48,339 nt of DNA from an uncultured Lachnospiraceae bacterium (GTDB lineage Bacteria; Bacillota; Clostridia; Lachnospirales; Lachnospiraceae): assembly GCA_934317845.1 (NCBI GenBank), contig CAKRES010000021.1:1-48339 (forward strand), read 5' to 3'. Under the pieces are notes generated by a model that did no database searches, had not been told where the DNA came from, and saw nothing but the letters and a program-made list of their open reading frames with translations. The stretch's first letter is position 1, and every line of letters begins with the position of its first letter. Made by a program: the position numbers and the translations under genes. Below are positions 16,401 through 24,820 of this stretch, in pieces.

Positions 16401-16727
16401 ATGACATATCAGTTAGCGGCTCCGCTTTTAGATGCCTGTGTACTTGGAGTACTGGCAAAAGAGGATGCCTATGGATATACCCTGACGCAAAAGGTGATGG
16501 AAGTGGTGGATATTTCAGAATCCACACTGTATCCGGTACTGCGCCGCCTGCAAAAGGAAGAATGTCTGGTGACATATGACCAGCCGTATCAGGGGCGTAA
16601 CCGGAGATATTACCGCATCACAGAACCGGGGAAGGAGCGATTAGCCTTTTACCGGCAGGAGTGGGAGCTTTATAAGGAGAAGATCGATACATTATTGGGA
16701 GGTGGAAAGACAGATGAACAAAAATGA
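16401..16727 (+). CDS. PadR family transcriptional regulator
   Basis: A 108-residue winged-helix repressor. The N-terminal helices (LDACVLGVLAKEDAYGYTLTQKV), the recognition part ISESTLYPVLRRLQKEECLV, and the wing GRNRRYYRITEPGKERL are the PadR-family pattern. A short C-terminal helix serves for dimer formation (subfamily 2 size). It is the first gene of a cassette with DUF1700 and DUF4097 proteins, a common arrangement in Firmicutes in which PadR controls envelope-related membrane genes. It probably binds the two AT-rich dyads at its own promoter. Confidence 0.88.
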   Translation: MTYQLAAPLLDACVLGVLAKEDAYGYTLTQKVMEVVDISESTLYPVLRRLQKEECLVTYDQPYQGRNRRYYRITEPGKERLAFYRQEWELYKEKIDTLLGGGKTDEQK

Positions 16728-17298
16728 ATTTTTACGAGAGTTAGAGAATCGCTTGAAACATTTGCCAAAGGAAGACCGGGAAGACGCGCTTCATTATTAT
16801 CGGGAATATTTTGACGATATGCAGGCAGGGGACGGAGAAGATGTGACGAACCGGGTAGGAGATCCAAAGGAAGTCGCACGCGGTATTTTAACTGACTGCA
16901 CAGAGAAACAGATCAAACGTCAGAAAGAAAAAGGTGGTGTGAAAAATGGAGCAGTTGTGCTGTGGATGATCCTGCTTGGAATCTGTGCGGCACCGATCGC
17001 ACTGCCGGTCATTTTAGTTGTACTGGTCCTGTTTTTATGTTTATTGATCGTACTGTTTTCCATTGTATTTTCCATTGTGGTATGTGGAGCATGTGTTTTG
17101 GTCGGAGCAGCGGCGATGCTGCCGGGACTGTTCTGGGCTGTCGGTATCGGTCAAAAACTGGTGATCGCAGGATATGCAGCGTTATTGCTTGGTGTTGGTG
17201 TACTGTTACTAGTTGCAACGATCAAGCTGTCAGAACTGTTTGTACGGTTTGTGGCATGGATATTTCGGAAGTGTTTTTCAAAGAAGGAGGGAAAATAA
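16714..17298 (+). CDS. DUF1700 / HAAS domain membrane protein
   Basis: A 194-residue protein. The N-terminal cytosolic domain (about 1-70) matches DUF1700/HAAS (NEFLRELENRLKHLPKEDRE and YYREYFDDMQ, then GDPKEVA). The rest has about three membrane segments (VVLWMILLGICAAPIALPVI and following, to about 180). HAAS domains are thought to interact with the neighbouring PadR regulator. It overlaps the PadR gene by 14 bases with the ribosome site GGAGGTGG inside padR, and touches the next gene directly, so the three are translationally coupled. Confidence 0.82.
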   Translation: MNKNEFLRELENRLKHLPKEDREDALHYYREYFDDMQAGDGEDVTNRVGDPKEVARGILTDCTEKQIKRQKEKGGVKNGAVVLWMILLGICAAPIALPVILVVLVLFLCLLIVLFSIVFSIVVCGACVLVGAAAMLPGLFWAVGIGQKLVIAGYAALLLGVGVLLLVATIKLSELFVRFVAWIFRKCFSKKEGK

Positions 17299-18288
17299 AT
17301 GAACCGTATGTTAAAGAAATTATCAATATTCAGTCTGATCGCAATATTGGCAGGTATCGTTCTGGTTATACTAGGCGTCGGACTTGGTGGGCGTATGGCG
17401 CTGGCGATCGATCTGGGGAATAAAAGTGTGTCCACCGATCAGGATAAAAATGTGAAGATGGTAGAATACAGTGAAAAACTGGATGCCTTTCATTCTATCA
17501 GCATAGATACCGATGTGTATGATATATCTTTAGTTGAAGGCGAGGAGTATGGGATTTCCTACTGTTTACCAGAAAAAGAAAAACCTAAATACACTGTATC
17601 GAAAGATACATTAAAACTCAAAAGTCATGCCGGAGGCTCTTATGCACAGGTGAATCTGATCGATCTGTTTCCGTCTGGTAAAAGAACGGATACCAGACAA
17701 AATCAGATCAAGATCACGGTGCCAAAGCATACTCTTTTAAAGACAGTATCTGCAAAGCTTGATGCCTCTGACTTAGCTATGGAACAGTTACAGATGCAGA
17801 CACTCACCTTGACGAGTGATACCGGAGATATGAAGCTGAACGCCATTTCCTGTGATGAATATCAGATTGAAACCGACACCGGAGATATCAAAATGGAGCA
17901 GATCACAGCCAAAACAGGGCAACTGACAGTAGATACCGGAGATGTGAAAATGCAGACTGGCAGTGTGGATCGTTTTAAGCTGAAAACGGATACCGGAGAT
18001 GTCAAGCTGGGCGGTATGACGCTTTCAAGCTTTGAGGTACAGTCAGAGACCGGAGATGTTACAGTAAAGGACAGCTCGTTAGAAAAGAGTAATATAGTCA
18101 GTGATACGGGTGACGTCAAATTACTGCTCCATGGCAACGAGAACGATTATGCTTACGATATCGAAAGCGATACCGGAGATGTTACTGTTAATGGTCGCAA
18201 AAAGGATCATGTACTGATCGATGCCGGACAGAAGAACAAGATAAAGGTCCGGTCTGATAGTGGGGATATTACTATCCGGGTGCAGTAA
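17299..18288 (+). CDS. DUF4097 beta-strand repeat surface protein
   Basis: A 329-residue protein with a short cytosolic start, one membrane helix (about 9-31) and an external part. From about residue 170 it has eight repeats of roughly 18-20 residues centred on (S/T/E)DTGD(V/I/M)K or close variants (two as SETGDV and SDSGDI), predicted to stack into a right-handed beta-solenoid, the DUF4097 pattern. Function in the envelope is unknown. ATG follows the stop of the DUF1700 gene directly. Its stop abuts the convergent glucosaminidase gene with no spacer. Confidence 0.82.
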   Translation: MNRMLKKLSIFSLIAILAGIVLVILGVGLGGRMALAIDLGNKSVSTDQDKNVKMVEYSEKLDAFHSISIDTDVYDISLVEGEEYGISYCLPEKEKPKYTVSKDTLKLKSHAGGSYAQVNLIDLFPSGKRTDTRQNQIKITVPKHTLLKTVSAKLDASDLAMEQLQMQTLTLTSDTGDMKLNAISCDEYQIETDTGDIKMEQITAKTGQLTVDTGDVKMQTGSVDRFKLKTDTGDVKLGGMTLSSFEVQSETGDVTVKDSSLEKSNIVSDTGDVKLLLHGNENDYAYDIESDTGDVTVNGRKKDHVLIDAGQKNKIKVRSDSGDITIRVQ

Positions 18289-18753
18289 TTATTTTAATTG
18301 TTTATCATATTTTGTAAAGTCATATTGTTTTATTACTTCAAGGCATCGTTTGTAATAATAGTCGGGATAACCGCAGTAACCGCCATCTACGATGTAGCGG
18401 ATCTGTTTTTTGTAATCCTTTTCAAACGGTGCCTTTTTATAATAACCGTTGTTGATACATTTGAGGTACCCTAAGGTGCCTTTTTTTAATGAACCATACC
18501 GTGCCTTTCCGTTTCTGATGCCCCAGAGATTGTAGCTTTTACAATGGTCTCCCATGGTACTTTCCACAAATGCCTGTGCAAGACATACACTTGGCAGTAC
18601 CCCATATTCTTCATAATTTTTGACACATACCTTAACAATCTGTTTTGCACGTTTTTGCTGGCCTTTTGTAAGATTTGACCTGGCAGAAACTGGAAAAGGA
18701 AGAAGGAAAAGTAATAATAACATTAGAAACCAACATACATATTTTTTAAACAT
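18289..18753 (-). CDS. Secreted glucosaminidase-domain protein (GH73-like)
   Basis: A 154-residue secreted protein. A signal peptide (1-24, with a long Leu-rich core ending VSARS) precedes a minimal glucosaminidase domain: VLPSVCLAQAFVESTMG with the probable catalytic Glu, the SYNLWGIRNGKARYGS block, and the YIVDGGYCGYPDYYYKRCLEVI end. It would cleave peptidoglycan glycan strands. No SH3 or LysM binding domain is attached, so it is a small, stand-alone hydrolase. Minus-strand GGAGGG precedes the start. It converges on the DUF4097 gene with zero spacing. Confidence 0.82.
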   Translation of the reverse strand: MFKKYVCWFLMLLLLFLLPFPVSARSNLTKGQQKRAKQIVKVCVKNYEEYGVLPSVCLAQAFVESTMGDHCKSYNLWGIRNGKARYGSLKKGTLGYLKCINNGYYKKAPFEKDYKKQIRYIVDGGYCGYPDYYYKRCLEVIKQYDFTKYDKQLK

Positions 18754-18906
18754 AACAAACCCTCCGTTTTATATTTTGCAAGGTCAGTATAAGGGAGGCG
18801 AGAAAAGAAAAATGTCAAAAGACGTAACGAATATGAAATAAATTTTTAACAAGTTTGTAACAAAGCGAAAAAACACACAAAAAATATGGAAATTTTTGTT
18901 GCTATT

Positions 18907-18915
18907 TGCTATAAT
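18907..18915 (+). promoter_or_regulatory. Extended -10 promoter of the BMP lipoprotein/chemoreceptor operon
   Basis: TGC directly followed by TATAAT (18910-18915) is an extended -10 element, 34 bases before the BMP start. No good -35 is seen at 17 bases, as is usual for this class. The remainder of the gap 18754-18949 shows nothing else distinct. Confidence 0.5.
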
Positions 18916-18949
18916 GTAAAAAATAAATGTTATTATGGAGGGATGATGA

Positions 18950-20185
18950 ATGAAGCGGTTAGTAGTAGGACTTATCACATTGTTGTTACTGGCAGGCCTG
19001 GTGGGCTGTGGAGCCAACGATGTGATCGTAGACGTGGTCACTAATGATACGGAAAAGACCAGTGAAAAAAGGGCGGATAGTGAAAGCGCAGACAAAGAGG
19101 AGACAAAGCAGTCAACGGCACCGGAAACCAATGCAGCAGGGTTAAAAACACTTGCCAAAAAAGATATCAAGGTAGGCGTTTTATATATTGGAAGTGCTTC
19201 GGATACTTCCGGTTATACCTATGCACATGAACTTGGTATTCAGGGAATGCAGAGCAACATTGGCTTGTCAGAAGATCAGATCGTGCGAAAGGAAAACATC
19301 GACGACAGTGATGAAAAAGCGATCGACAAGGCATTGAAGGAATGTATAGAAGCCGGATGCAACATTATCTTTACGACGAGCTGGGGCTATATGGATCTGA
19401 CGGAGAGTTATGCCGAGAAATATCCGGATATATATTTTGCGCATGGAACTGGATATAAGAGCAATGGAAAGAATTTTACCAATTACTTTGGAAGGATCTA
19501 TCAGTCACGGTATCTGTCCGGTATTGTGGCAGGATTGAAAACAAAGAGTGATCAGATCGGTTATGTTAGTGCGATGGGAACCGATAACAGTGAATGTACA
19601 GGGGGTGTAGATGCCTTTGCACTGGGCGTAGAGTCTGTTAACAAAAATGCAAAGGTGAAGGTTGCGGTCACGAATTCCTGGTATTCTCCGGACGATGAAA
19701 AGGCAGCAGCGAAGGCACTGGTAAAGGCAGGCTGTGACGTGTTGGCACAACATTGTGACACGACCGCTCCACAGGAGGTATCTGAGGAAAATGGAACCTG
19801 GTCGATCGGATATAATTCTGATATGAGCAAGGAAACACCAAAAGCAACACTGACATCCGTAATCTGGAACTGGAGTGCGTATTATACTTCCTATGTAAAT
19901 AGCGTTATAGATGGAAGCTATGATGGTTCCAATTACTATGGCGGTATGCAGGAAAGTCTGGTCAGCCTGACTCCGCTTGCGGACTTCTGTGCGGATGATA
20001 CTGCTGATAAGGTGGCAGAGGCACAGCAAAAGATCTTATCAGGATCATTTGGGGTGTTTGATGGTGTATTAAAAACAAATAAAGGAAAAACGGTTGGAAA
20101 AGATGGTGAGACGCTCTCTGACGAAACGATCACAGGAGGAATCGACTGGTATTATCACAATGTGGAAGAACTGAATTGGAAATAG
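18950..20185 (+). CDS. BMP family (PnrA-like) substrate-binding lipoprotein
   Basis: A 411-residue lipoprotein. The signal peptide ends in a lipobox LVGC with the lipidated C20. A Thr/Glu/Lys-rich linker follows (about 22-62), then a BMP/PnrA-type periplasmic-binding fold (about 70-400) with VGVLYIGSASDTSGYTYAHE, FTTSWGYMD and the IGYVSAMGT hinge region. Relatives bind purine nucleosides for ABC import. No ABC ATPase or permease gene is present in this window; the next gene, six bases after a shared AGGAGG site, is a chemoreceptor. It may therefore serve as a sensor partner, which is inference. Confidence 0.85.
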   Translation: MKRLVVGLITLLLLAGLVGCGANDVIVDVVTNDTEKTSEKRADSESADKEETKQSTAPETNAAGLKTLAKKDIKVGVLYIGSASDTSGYTYAHELGIQGMQSNIGLSEDQIVRKENIDDSDEKAIDKALKECIEAGCNIIFTTSWGYMDLTESYAEKYPDIYFAHGTGYKSNGKNFTNYFGRIYQSRYLSGIVAGLKTKSDQIGYVSAMGTDNSECTGGVDAFALGVESVNKNAKVKVAVTNSWYSPDDEKAAAKALVKAGCDVLAQHCDTTAPQEVSEENGTWSIGYNSDMSKETPKATLTSVIWNWSAYYTSYVNSVIDGSYDGSNYYGGMQESLVSLTPLADFCADDTADKVAEAQQKILSGSFGVFDGVLKTNKGKTVGKDGETLSDETITGGIDWYYHNVEELNWK

Positions 20186-20197
20186 GAGGGATTGTCG

Positions 20198-21913
20198 TTG
20201 AAATTATTTAAAAACCTCAAATTACGATACAAAGTGTTGTTAATGGCAATTCTTCCCGTATTTGCCATGTGTGTGGCAGCGTTGGTGATCAATGAAACTG
20301 TGATCAAAGATACGCTGCTTCAGGAACGGAAGATGGAGCTTCGGGCGACTGCTGAGGCTGTTGTTGCTGCCTATAATCAGAACAGCGGAGATTATTTTGT
20401 AAATGCCAATGGGGATGTCTGGAAAGGGGCATATAATATTTCTCTGTCAGAAACATTTATAGATGAGATTGCAGCGAAAACCGGCATGGAAGTTACTTTT
20501 TTTTATGGAGATCAGAGACTTGTAACTTCTCTAAAGGATAAGAACGGCACACGTATCACGGGTTCTAAAGCGGGTGACTTTTTAGTCAAACACGTTCTTT
20601 CTGATGGAAATGATGTATTTACGAACCGGGTAAATGTGGAAGGAACGATGTATTATGGATATTTCATTCCGGTTCACCAGAATAACAGTGAGGAGATCAT
20701 TGGTATGGTGTTTGCCGGAATGCCTGTCAGCACGGTGTCAAAGAGTCTGGTGCTGATCAATCGTGTACTGGGGATCTGTATTGTGGTCATTCTTATATTG
20801 ACTGTGGTATTTTGCACGATAGCATCCGGAGAAATATCCGGGGCGATCCGCGAGAGTATGGATGTAGTGCGGGAGATTGCAAAAGGACATCTTACGGTGC
20901 CGATCCGGGAGGCTTCCTTGCAGCGAAAAGATGAGGTGGGAGAACTGTCAACAAGTACAAAACAGCTTCTGACAGACCTGTCCGGGGTGATCGGTTCCAT
21001 TTCTGATAACTCCATGAATTTAAACGCCTCTTCAGAAGAGATGAGTATGGTTGCTTCCCAGGCACGGGAAGCTATGGATTCCATCAATGAAAATCTGGCA
21101 AGTATTTTAAATGGTGCGACGCTGCAAACGCAGAATGCACAGCATGTTACACAGAGCATCCAGAATATGAACCAGATGCTTCAGACGGCTTCAGATAGAA
21201 CGGAACAGCTTGGACAGTCCGCAACGGAAATGATCTCTTCCAGCCACAAAGTTGAGGAGTCTCTTTCCGGATTAGCTGCTTCCAATAAAGAGGTGTTACA
21301 TGCAACCAGGGAGATCGAGGAGCAGACCAGGCAGACGGATGAGTCGGTAGAGAAGATCAAAGCGGCTGTAAATATGATCACGGAGATTGCAGAGGAAACG
21401 AACCTGTTAAGTTTAAATGCCAGCATTGAGGCGGCGCGTGCCGGCGAGAGCGGTCGGGGATTTGCTGTGGTAGCTCAGCAGATCAGTAAGTTGGCAGAAC
21501 AGAGTAATGAAGCATCGAAGGACATTGCAGTCATGGTATCCATGCTTGATCAGAATTCGGAGCAGACGCTTACGACGATGGAACAGGTACGCCAGGTCAT
21601 TCATGAACAGTCTGAGCATGTAACCAACACAAAAAATGTATTTGATCAGGTGAAACAGGATATTGGATATGTGACCGAGGGAGTAGAAAGCATTCGCAGC
21701 ACAACCCGCCAGTTAGGTGGAGAAACCGGTGTGATCGCTGACGAGATCGAAGCATTGGATGCGGTTGCCGTGGAAAATGAATCTCATGTAAAGGATACTC
21801 TTGAATCAGGAAATGAAGTGCTTTCCATTGTATCCAATGTGAATCAGATGGCAGTAGAAGTTAGTACTGCAGCCAATGAAATGGCAGATGCGGTAACCAT
21901 GTTTGATATTTAA
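20198..21913 (+). CDS. Methyl-accepting chemotaxis protein
   Basis: A 571-residue chemoreceptor. Membrane helix 1 (about 12-32), an external single-Cache-like sensor (about 33-185, with LVTSLKDKNGTRITGSKAGD), membrane helix 2 (about 188-210), HAMP (about 211-262), then a long cytoplasmic coiled coil with the conserved tip LSLNASIEAARAGESGRGFA. The start is a TTG at 20198, chosen because AGGAGG (20184-20189) is eight bases upstream; a TTG at 20192 is too close. It forms an operon with the BMP lipoprotein. Confidence 0.9.
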   Translation: MKLFKNLKLRYKVLLMAILPVFAMCVAALVINETVIKDTLLQERKMELRATAEAVVAAYNQNSGDYFVNANGDVWKGAYNISLSETFIDEIAAKTGMEVTFFYGDQRLVTSLKDKNGTRITGSKAGDFLVKHVLSDGNDVFTNRVNVEGTMYYGYFIPVHQNNSEEIIGMVFAGMPVSTVSKSLVLINRVLGICIVVILILTVVFCTIASGEISGAIRESMDVVREIAKGHLTVPIREASLQRKDEVGELSTSTKQLLTDLSGVIGSISDNSMNLNASSEEMSMVASQAREAMDSINENLASILNGATLQTQNAQHVTQSIQNMNQMLQTASDRTEQLGQSATEMISSSHKVEESLSGLAASNKEVLHATREIEEQTRQTDESVEKIKAAVNMITEIAEETNLLSLNASIEAARAGESGRGFAVVAQQISKLAEQSNEASKDIAVMVSMLDQNSEQTLTTMEQVRQVIHEQSEHVTNTKNVFDQVKQDIGYVTEGVESIRSTTRQLGGETGVIADEIEALDAVAVENESHVKDTLESGNEVLSIVSNVNQMAVEVSTAANEMADAVTMFDI

Positions 21914-21974
21914 AAGGAATTGTGCTATAATACCTACCAGTAAAGTATGAAATAAACGTTTGGGAGGTGATGCA

Positions 21975-22373
21975 ATGAAAATATCAACGAAAGGTCGCTA
22001 TGCGCTTAGGATCATGATCGATCTTGCCAACCAGGATCCGGAAGTATACACACCATTAAAGGAGATTTCCTCCAGACAGGGGATTTCGATCAAGTATCTG
22101 GAGCAGATCGTTCCATTGCTGACAAGAGCCGGTTATTTGAAGAGTCTGCGCGGTAATAGCGGAGGATACCGTCTTGCCAAACTTCCGGCAGAATATAAGG
22201 TGGGGGATATCTTACGAACCACAGAAGGGGATTTAGCTCCGATTGCCTGCCTGGAAGGAGAGGAGAATGACTGCCCTCGAAAAGATGCCTGTACGACACT
22301 GCCTTTTTGGGAAGGCTTAAAAACTGTCATCAACGATTATGTAGACAGCAAAACACTGGCGGATTTTCTCTAG
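21975..22373 (+). CDS. Rrf2 family regulator with cysteine cluster (IscR/CymR-like)
   Basis: A 132-residue winged-helix regulator. The N-terminus MKISTKGRYALRIMIDLA, the SIKYLEQIVPLLTRAGYL recognition part and SLRGNSGGYRLAK wing are the Rrf2 signature. Three cysteines in the C-terminal loop (C-X7-C-X5-C, in IACLEGEENDC and PRKDAC) could hold an Fe-S cluster as in IscR, although the first gap is two residues longer than the C-X5-C of E. coli IscR. CymR, the cysteine-metabolism repressor of Bacilli, lacks them. ATG 21975 follows GGAGG by seven bases; an ATG-like upstream start at 21960 precedes that site. The next gene is a sulfhydrylase, which suggests control of sulfur metabolism. Confidence 0.85.
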   Translation: MKISTKGRYALRIMIDLANQDPEVYTPLKEISSRQGISIKYLEQIVPLLTRAGYLKSLRGNSGGYRLAKLPAEYKVGDILRTTEGDLAPIACLEGEENDCPRKDACTTLPFWEGLKTVINDYVDSKTLADFL

Positions 22374-22403
22374 TGGAAAAACTGCAATTTTTGGCAAAGA
22401 TAA

Positions 22404-22432
22404 TTGCATAATACGACACCATACATTATAAT
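22404..22432 (+). promoter_or_regulatory. Putative promoter of metY
   Basis: TTGCAT (22404-22409), 17 bases, then a perfect TATAAT (22427-22432). The expected start, near 22439, falls inside the palindrome described separately. Confidence 0.6.
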
Positions 22433-22435
22433 AAG

Positions 22436-22469
22436 ACGAGAAGAATGTAGATTCTTCTCGTTATTTTTT
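22436..22469 (+). terminator. Perfect palindrome with T-rich tail between the Rrf2 gene and metY
   Basis: ACGAGAAGAAT (22436-22446), loop GTAG, ATTCTTCTCGT (22451-22461), then TATTTTTTA, directly followed by the metY ribosome site. It can act as the terminator of the Rrf2 transcript, as an operator over the metY start site, or as a stabilising hairpin at the 5' end of the metY mRNA. The sequence does not decide among these. Confidence 0.65.
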
Positions 22470-22483
22470 AGGAGGATTTGATT

Positions 22484-23761
22484 ATGAGTGATTACAGATT
22501 GGAAACAAAGTGTGTGCAGTCCGGGTATACCCCGAAGAATGGAGAACCTCGATTCGCACCGATCGTACAGAGTACCACATTTAAATATGACGATGGAGAG
22601 CAGGTAGGAAAGCTCTTTAATCTGGAAAAGGATGGATATTTTTATTCCCGCCTTGCCAATCCGACGGTGGATGTGGTAGAGAAGAAAATATGTGATCTGG
22701 AGGGTGGCGTTGGTGCGATCTGTTGCGCTTCCGGAATGGCGGCGATCATGCTTGCCATTATGAATATCGTACATGCCGGAGAACATATTATAGCTACAAA
22801 TGCGATTTATGGCGGCAGCTTCAATTTGTTGAATGTTACACTTCCAAAGCTCGGCATTGAGACGACGTTTGTACCGACTGACATTTCAGAAGAGGATTTA
22901 CGAAAGGAAGTCCGGGACAATACCAGACTGATCTATTCCGAAACGGTTACCAATCCGGGGCTGGAAGTCCTCGATCTTTCTATGTTTGCCCAAGTGGCAC
23001 ATGATAACCGGATCCCATTTTGTGTGGACAACACCTTTGCTACTCCGATCAACTGTCGGCCGATCGAATATGGAGCAGATCTGGTGGTGCATTCTACCTC
23101 GAAATATATGGATGGTCATGCGGTTGCGATGGGCGGCTGTATTGTCGATTCCGGTAATTTTGACTGGGCAGCAAGCGGCAAATTCCCGGAGTTTACGGAA
23201 CCGGATGAGTCGTATCATGGTGTGGTCTATACCAAGCAGTTTGGCAAAGCAGCTTACATTACGAAGGCACGTACGCAGGTGATGCGTGATACTGGAATGA
23301 TCATGAGTCCCAATACTGCATTTTTACTGAATTTGGGGTTGGATACACTGGCACTTAGGGTACAGCGGCATTGTGAAAATGCACAGAAGGTAGCAGAATA
23401 TCTGGCTGCAAATGATAAAGTAGAGCGTGTATTTTTTCCGGGATTAAAGGGAGATGCCTACTATGAGATGGCACAGAAATATATGCCACAGGGTACGTCT
23501 GGTGTTGTTTCTTTTATTGTAAAAGGCGGAAGAGAAAAGGCCATGGATTTCATGGCACAGTTAAAGCTTGCCATGATCTGCGTGCATGTGGCAGATGCCA
23601 GAACCTGTATTTTGCATCCGGCAAGCTCCACGCACCGTCAAATGTCAGATGAACAGCTAAAGGCAGCAGGTATTGAAGGTGGACAGATCAGACTTTCTGT
23701 TGGAATTGAGAATGTGGATGATATTATTGCAGATCTGGAACAGGGATTTGCAGCAATTTAA
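22484..23761 (+). CDS. metY: O-acetylhomoserine sulfhydrylase (PLP Cys/Met metabolism family)
   Basis: A 425-residue PLP enzyme of the Cys/Met metabolism family. The cofactor lysine lies in VVHSTSKYMDGHAVAMGG; the substrate and PLP contacts YSRLANPT and CCASGMAAIML are present. The long insert with WAASGKFPEFTEPDESYHG is typical of O-acetylhomoserine sulfhydrylases, which make homocysteine from O-acetylhomoserine and sulfide. Methionine gamma-lyase is the main alternative. ATG 22484 follows AGGAGG by eight bases. It stands next to an Rrf2 regulator with a palindrome at its start site. Confidence 0.85.
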   Translation: MSDYRLETKCVQSGYTPKNGEPRFAPIVQSTTFKYDDGEQVGKLFNLEKDGYFYSRLANPTVDVVEKKICDLEGGVGAICCASGMAAIMLAIMNIVHAGEHIIATNAIYGGSFNLLNVTLPKLGIETTFVPTDISEEDLRKEVRDNTRLIYSETVTNPGLEVLDLSMFAQVAHDNRIPFCVDNTFATPINCRPIEYGADLVVHSTSKYMDGHAVAMGGCIVDSGNFDWAASGKFPEFTEPDESYHGVVYTKQFGKAAYITKARTQVMRDTGMIMSPNTAFLLNLGLDTLALRVQRHCENAQKVAEYLAANDKVERVFFPGLKGDAYYEMAQKYMPQGTSGVVSFIVKGGREKAMDFMAQLKLAMICVHVADARTCILHPASSTHRQMSDEQLKAAGIEGGQIRLSVGIENVDDIIADLEQGFAAI

Positions 23762-23782
23762 ACGAAAAAGGGGAGAGAGAAT

Positions 23783-24808
23783 ATGGCAACCATTTACAAA
23801 TGTCCGCAGTGCGGATCGAATATGTTGTTTGATGCCGTATCCGGAATGTTGCAATGTGAGCATTGTGCCTGCCAGATCCCGGTAGAGGAATATCAGGAAA
23901 AGGATGAAAAAAGAGAAACAGATGCTTTTTCTGAGGGAGGTGAAAAGCAGTATCATTGCCCATCCTGCGGCGCAACGCTGATCACGGATCAATATACGGC
24001 AGCAACCTCCTGTGCATACTGTGGTTCTCCGAACATAATCGAGGAACAGGTGGAGAATGATTTAAAACCGGATCTTGTACTTCCGTTTATGGTAGAACGA
24101 AAAGAAGCGGAAACCAAATTTCGCAAATGGTGTAGAGGGGGATTGTTAACTCCGGCGGACTTTTTAAAAAGCGATGTGTTAAAGGCGAAGTTGCAGGGAA
24201 TTTATGTTCCGTTCTGGGTATATGATATTCAGACAGATGCGTCGTTATCAGCCAATTGTGAACGACGCAGTGTCAAGCGGAGTGGAAATACGGAGATCAC
24301 GACAATTTACAAGTACCGGGTGGATCGTGCCGGGAAGGCATTGTTTGCCAGAATTCCAAGAGATGCGTCCGTTCGGATGGACAACGAAAAGATGGATCTG
24401 CTAGAGCCATTTGATACCGGCAAAGCGCAGACATTTTCTTCGGCATATTTAAGTGGTTACAGTGCGGAACGTTACAGCGAAACGAAGGATCAGGTATATG
24501 TAAGAGCAGAAAAAATTGCCAGCCAGTATGCGATCGATGAACTGAAAAATACCATTCATGGCTATGATTCTGTAGTAGTGACAAATTCATCTGTGGATGC
24601 CGAAGCAAAAACGATCCATTATGCGCTTTATCCAATATGGCATTATGAATATGAATACAAAGGAAAGCTTTATGAATTTATGCTGAACGGGCAGACTGGA
24701 AAAGTGGTAGGAAAACCTCCGGTCAGTATAAAACGGGCACTGTTTGTGCTGGCAAGCAGTTTTTTGTCAATTGGGCTGCTGACGCTTTCTGTGATGCTTT
24801 GCATGTAG
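23783..24808 (+). CDS. Double zinc-ribbon protein with C-terminal membrane helix
   Basis: A 341-residue protein. Two zinc ribbons are clear at the N-terminus: CPQC...CEHC (about 6-33) and CPSC...CAYC (about 57-82). A central beta-rich domain follows (LQGIYVPFWVYDIQTDASLSA and ALYPIWHYEYEYKGK). A hydrophobic segment (about 318-340) ends the chain, so it is probably anchored with the ribbons in the cytosol. Database records usually call such proteins TFIIB-type zinc ribbon or PriA-like, but no helicase motifs exist here. It forms a pair with the TPM-domain gene 12 bases downstream; joint function unknown. Confidence 0.72.
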   Translation: MATIYKCPQCGSNMLFDAVSGMLQCEHCACQIPVEEYQEKDEKRETDAFSEGGEKQYHCPSCGATLITDQYTAATSCAYCGSPNIIEEQVENDLKPDLVLPFMVERKEAETKFRKWCRGGLLTPADFLKSDVLKAKLQGIYVPFWVYDIQTDASLSANCERRSVKRSGNTEITTIYKYRVDRAGKALFARIPRDASVRMDNEKMDLLEPFDTGKAQTFSSAYLSGYSAERYSETKDQVYVRAEKIASQYAIDELKNTIHGYDSVVVTNSSVDAEAKTIHYALYPIWHYEYEYKGKLYEFMLNGQTGKVVGKPPVSIKRALFVLASSFLSIGLLTLSVMLCM

Positions 24809-24820
24809 GGAGGGAGAAAG

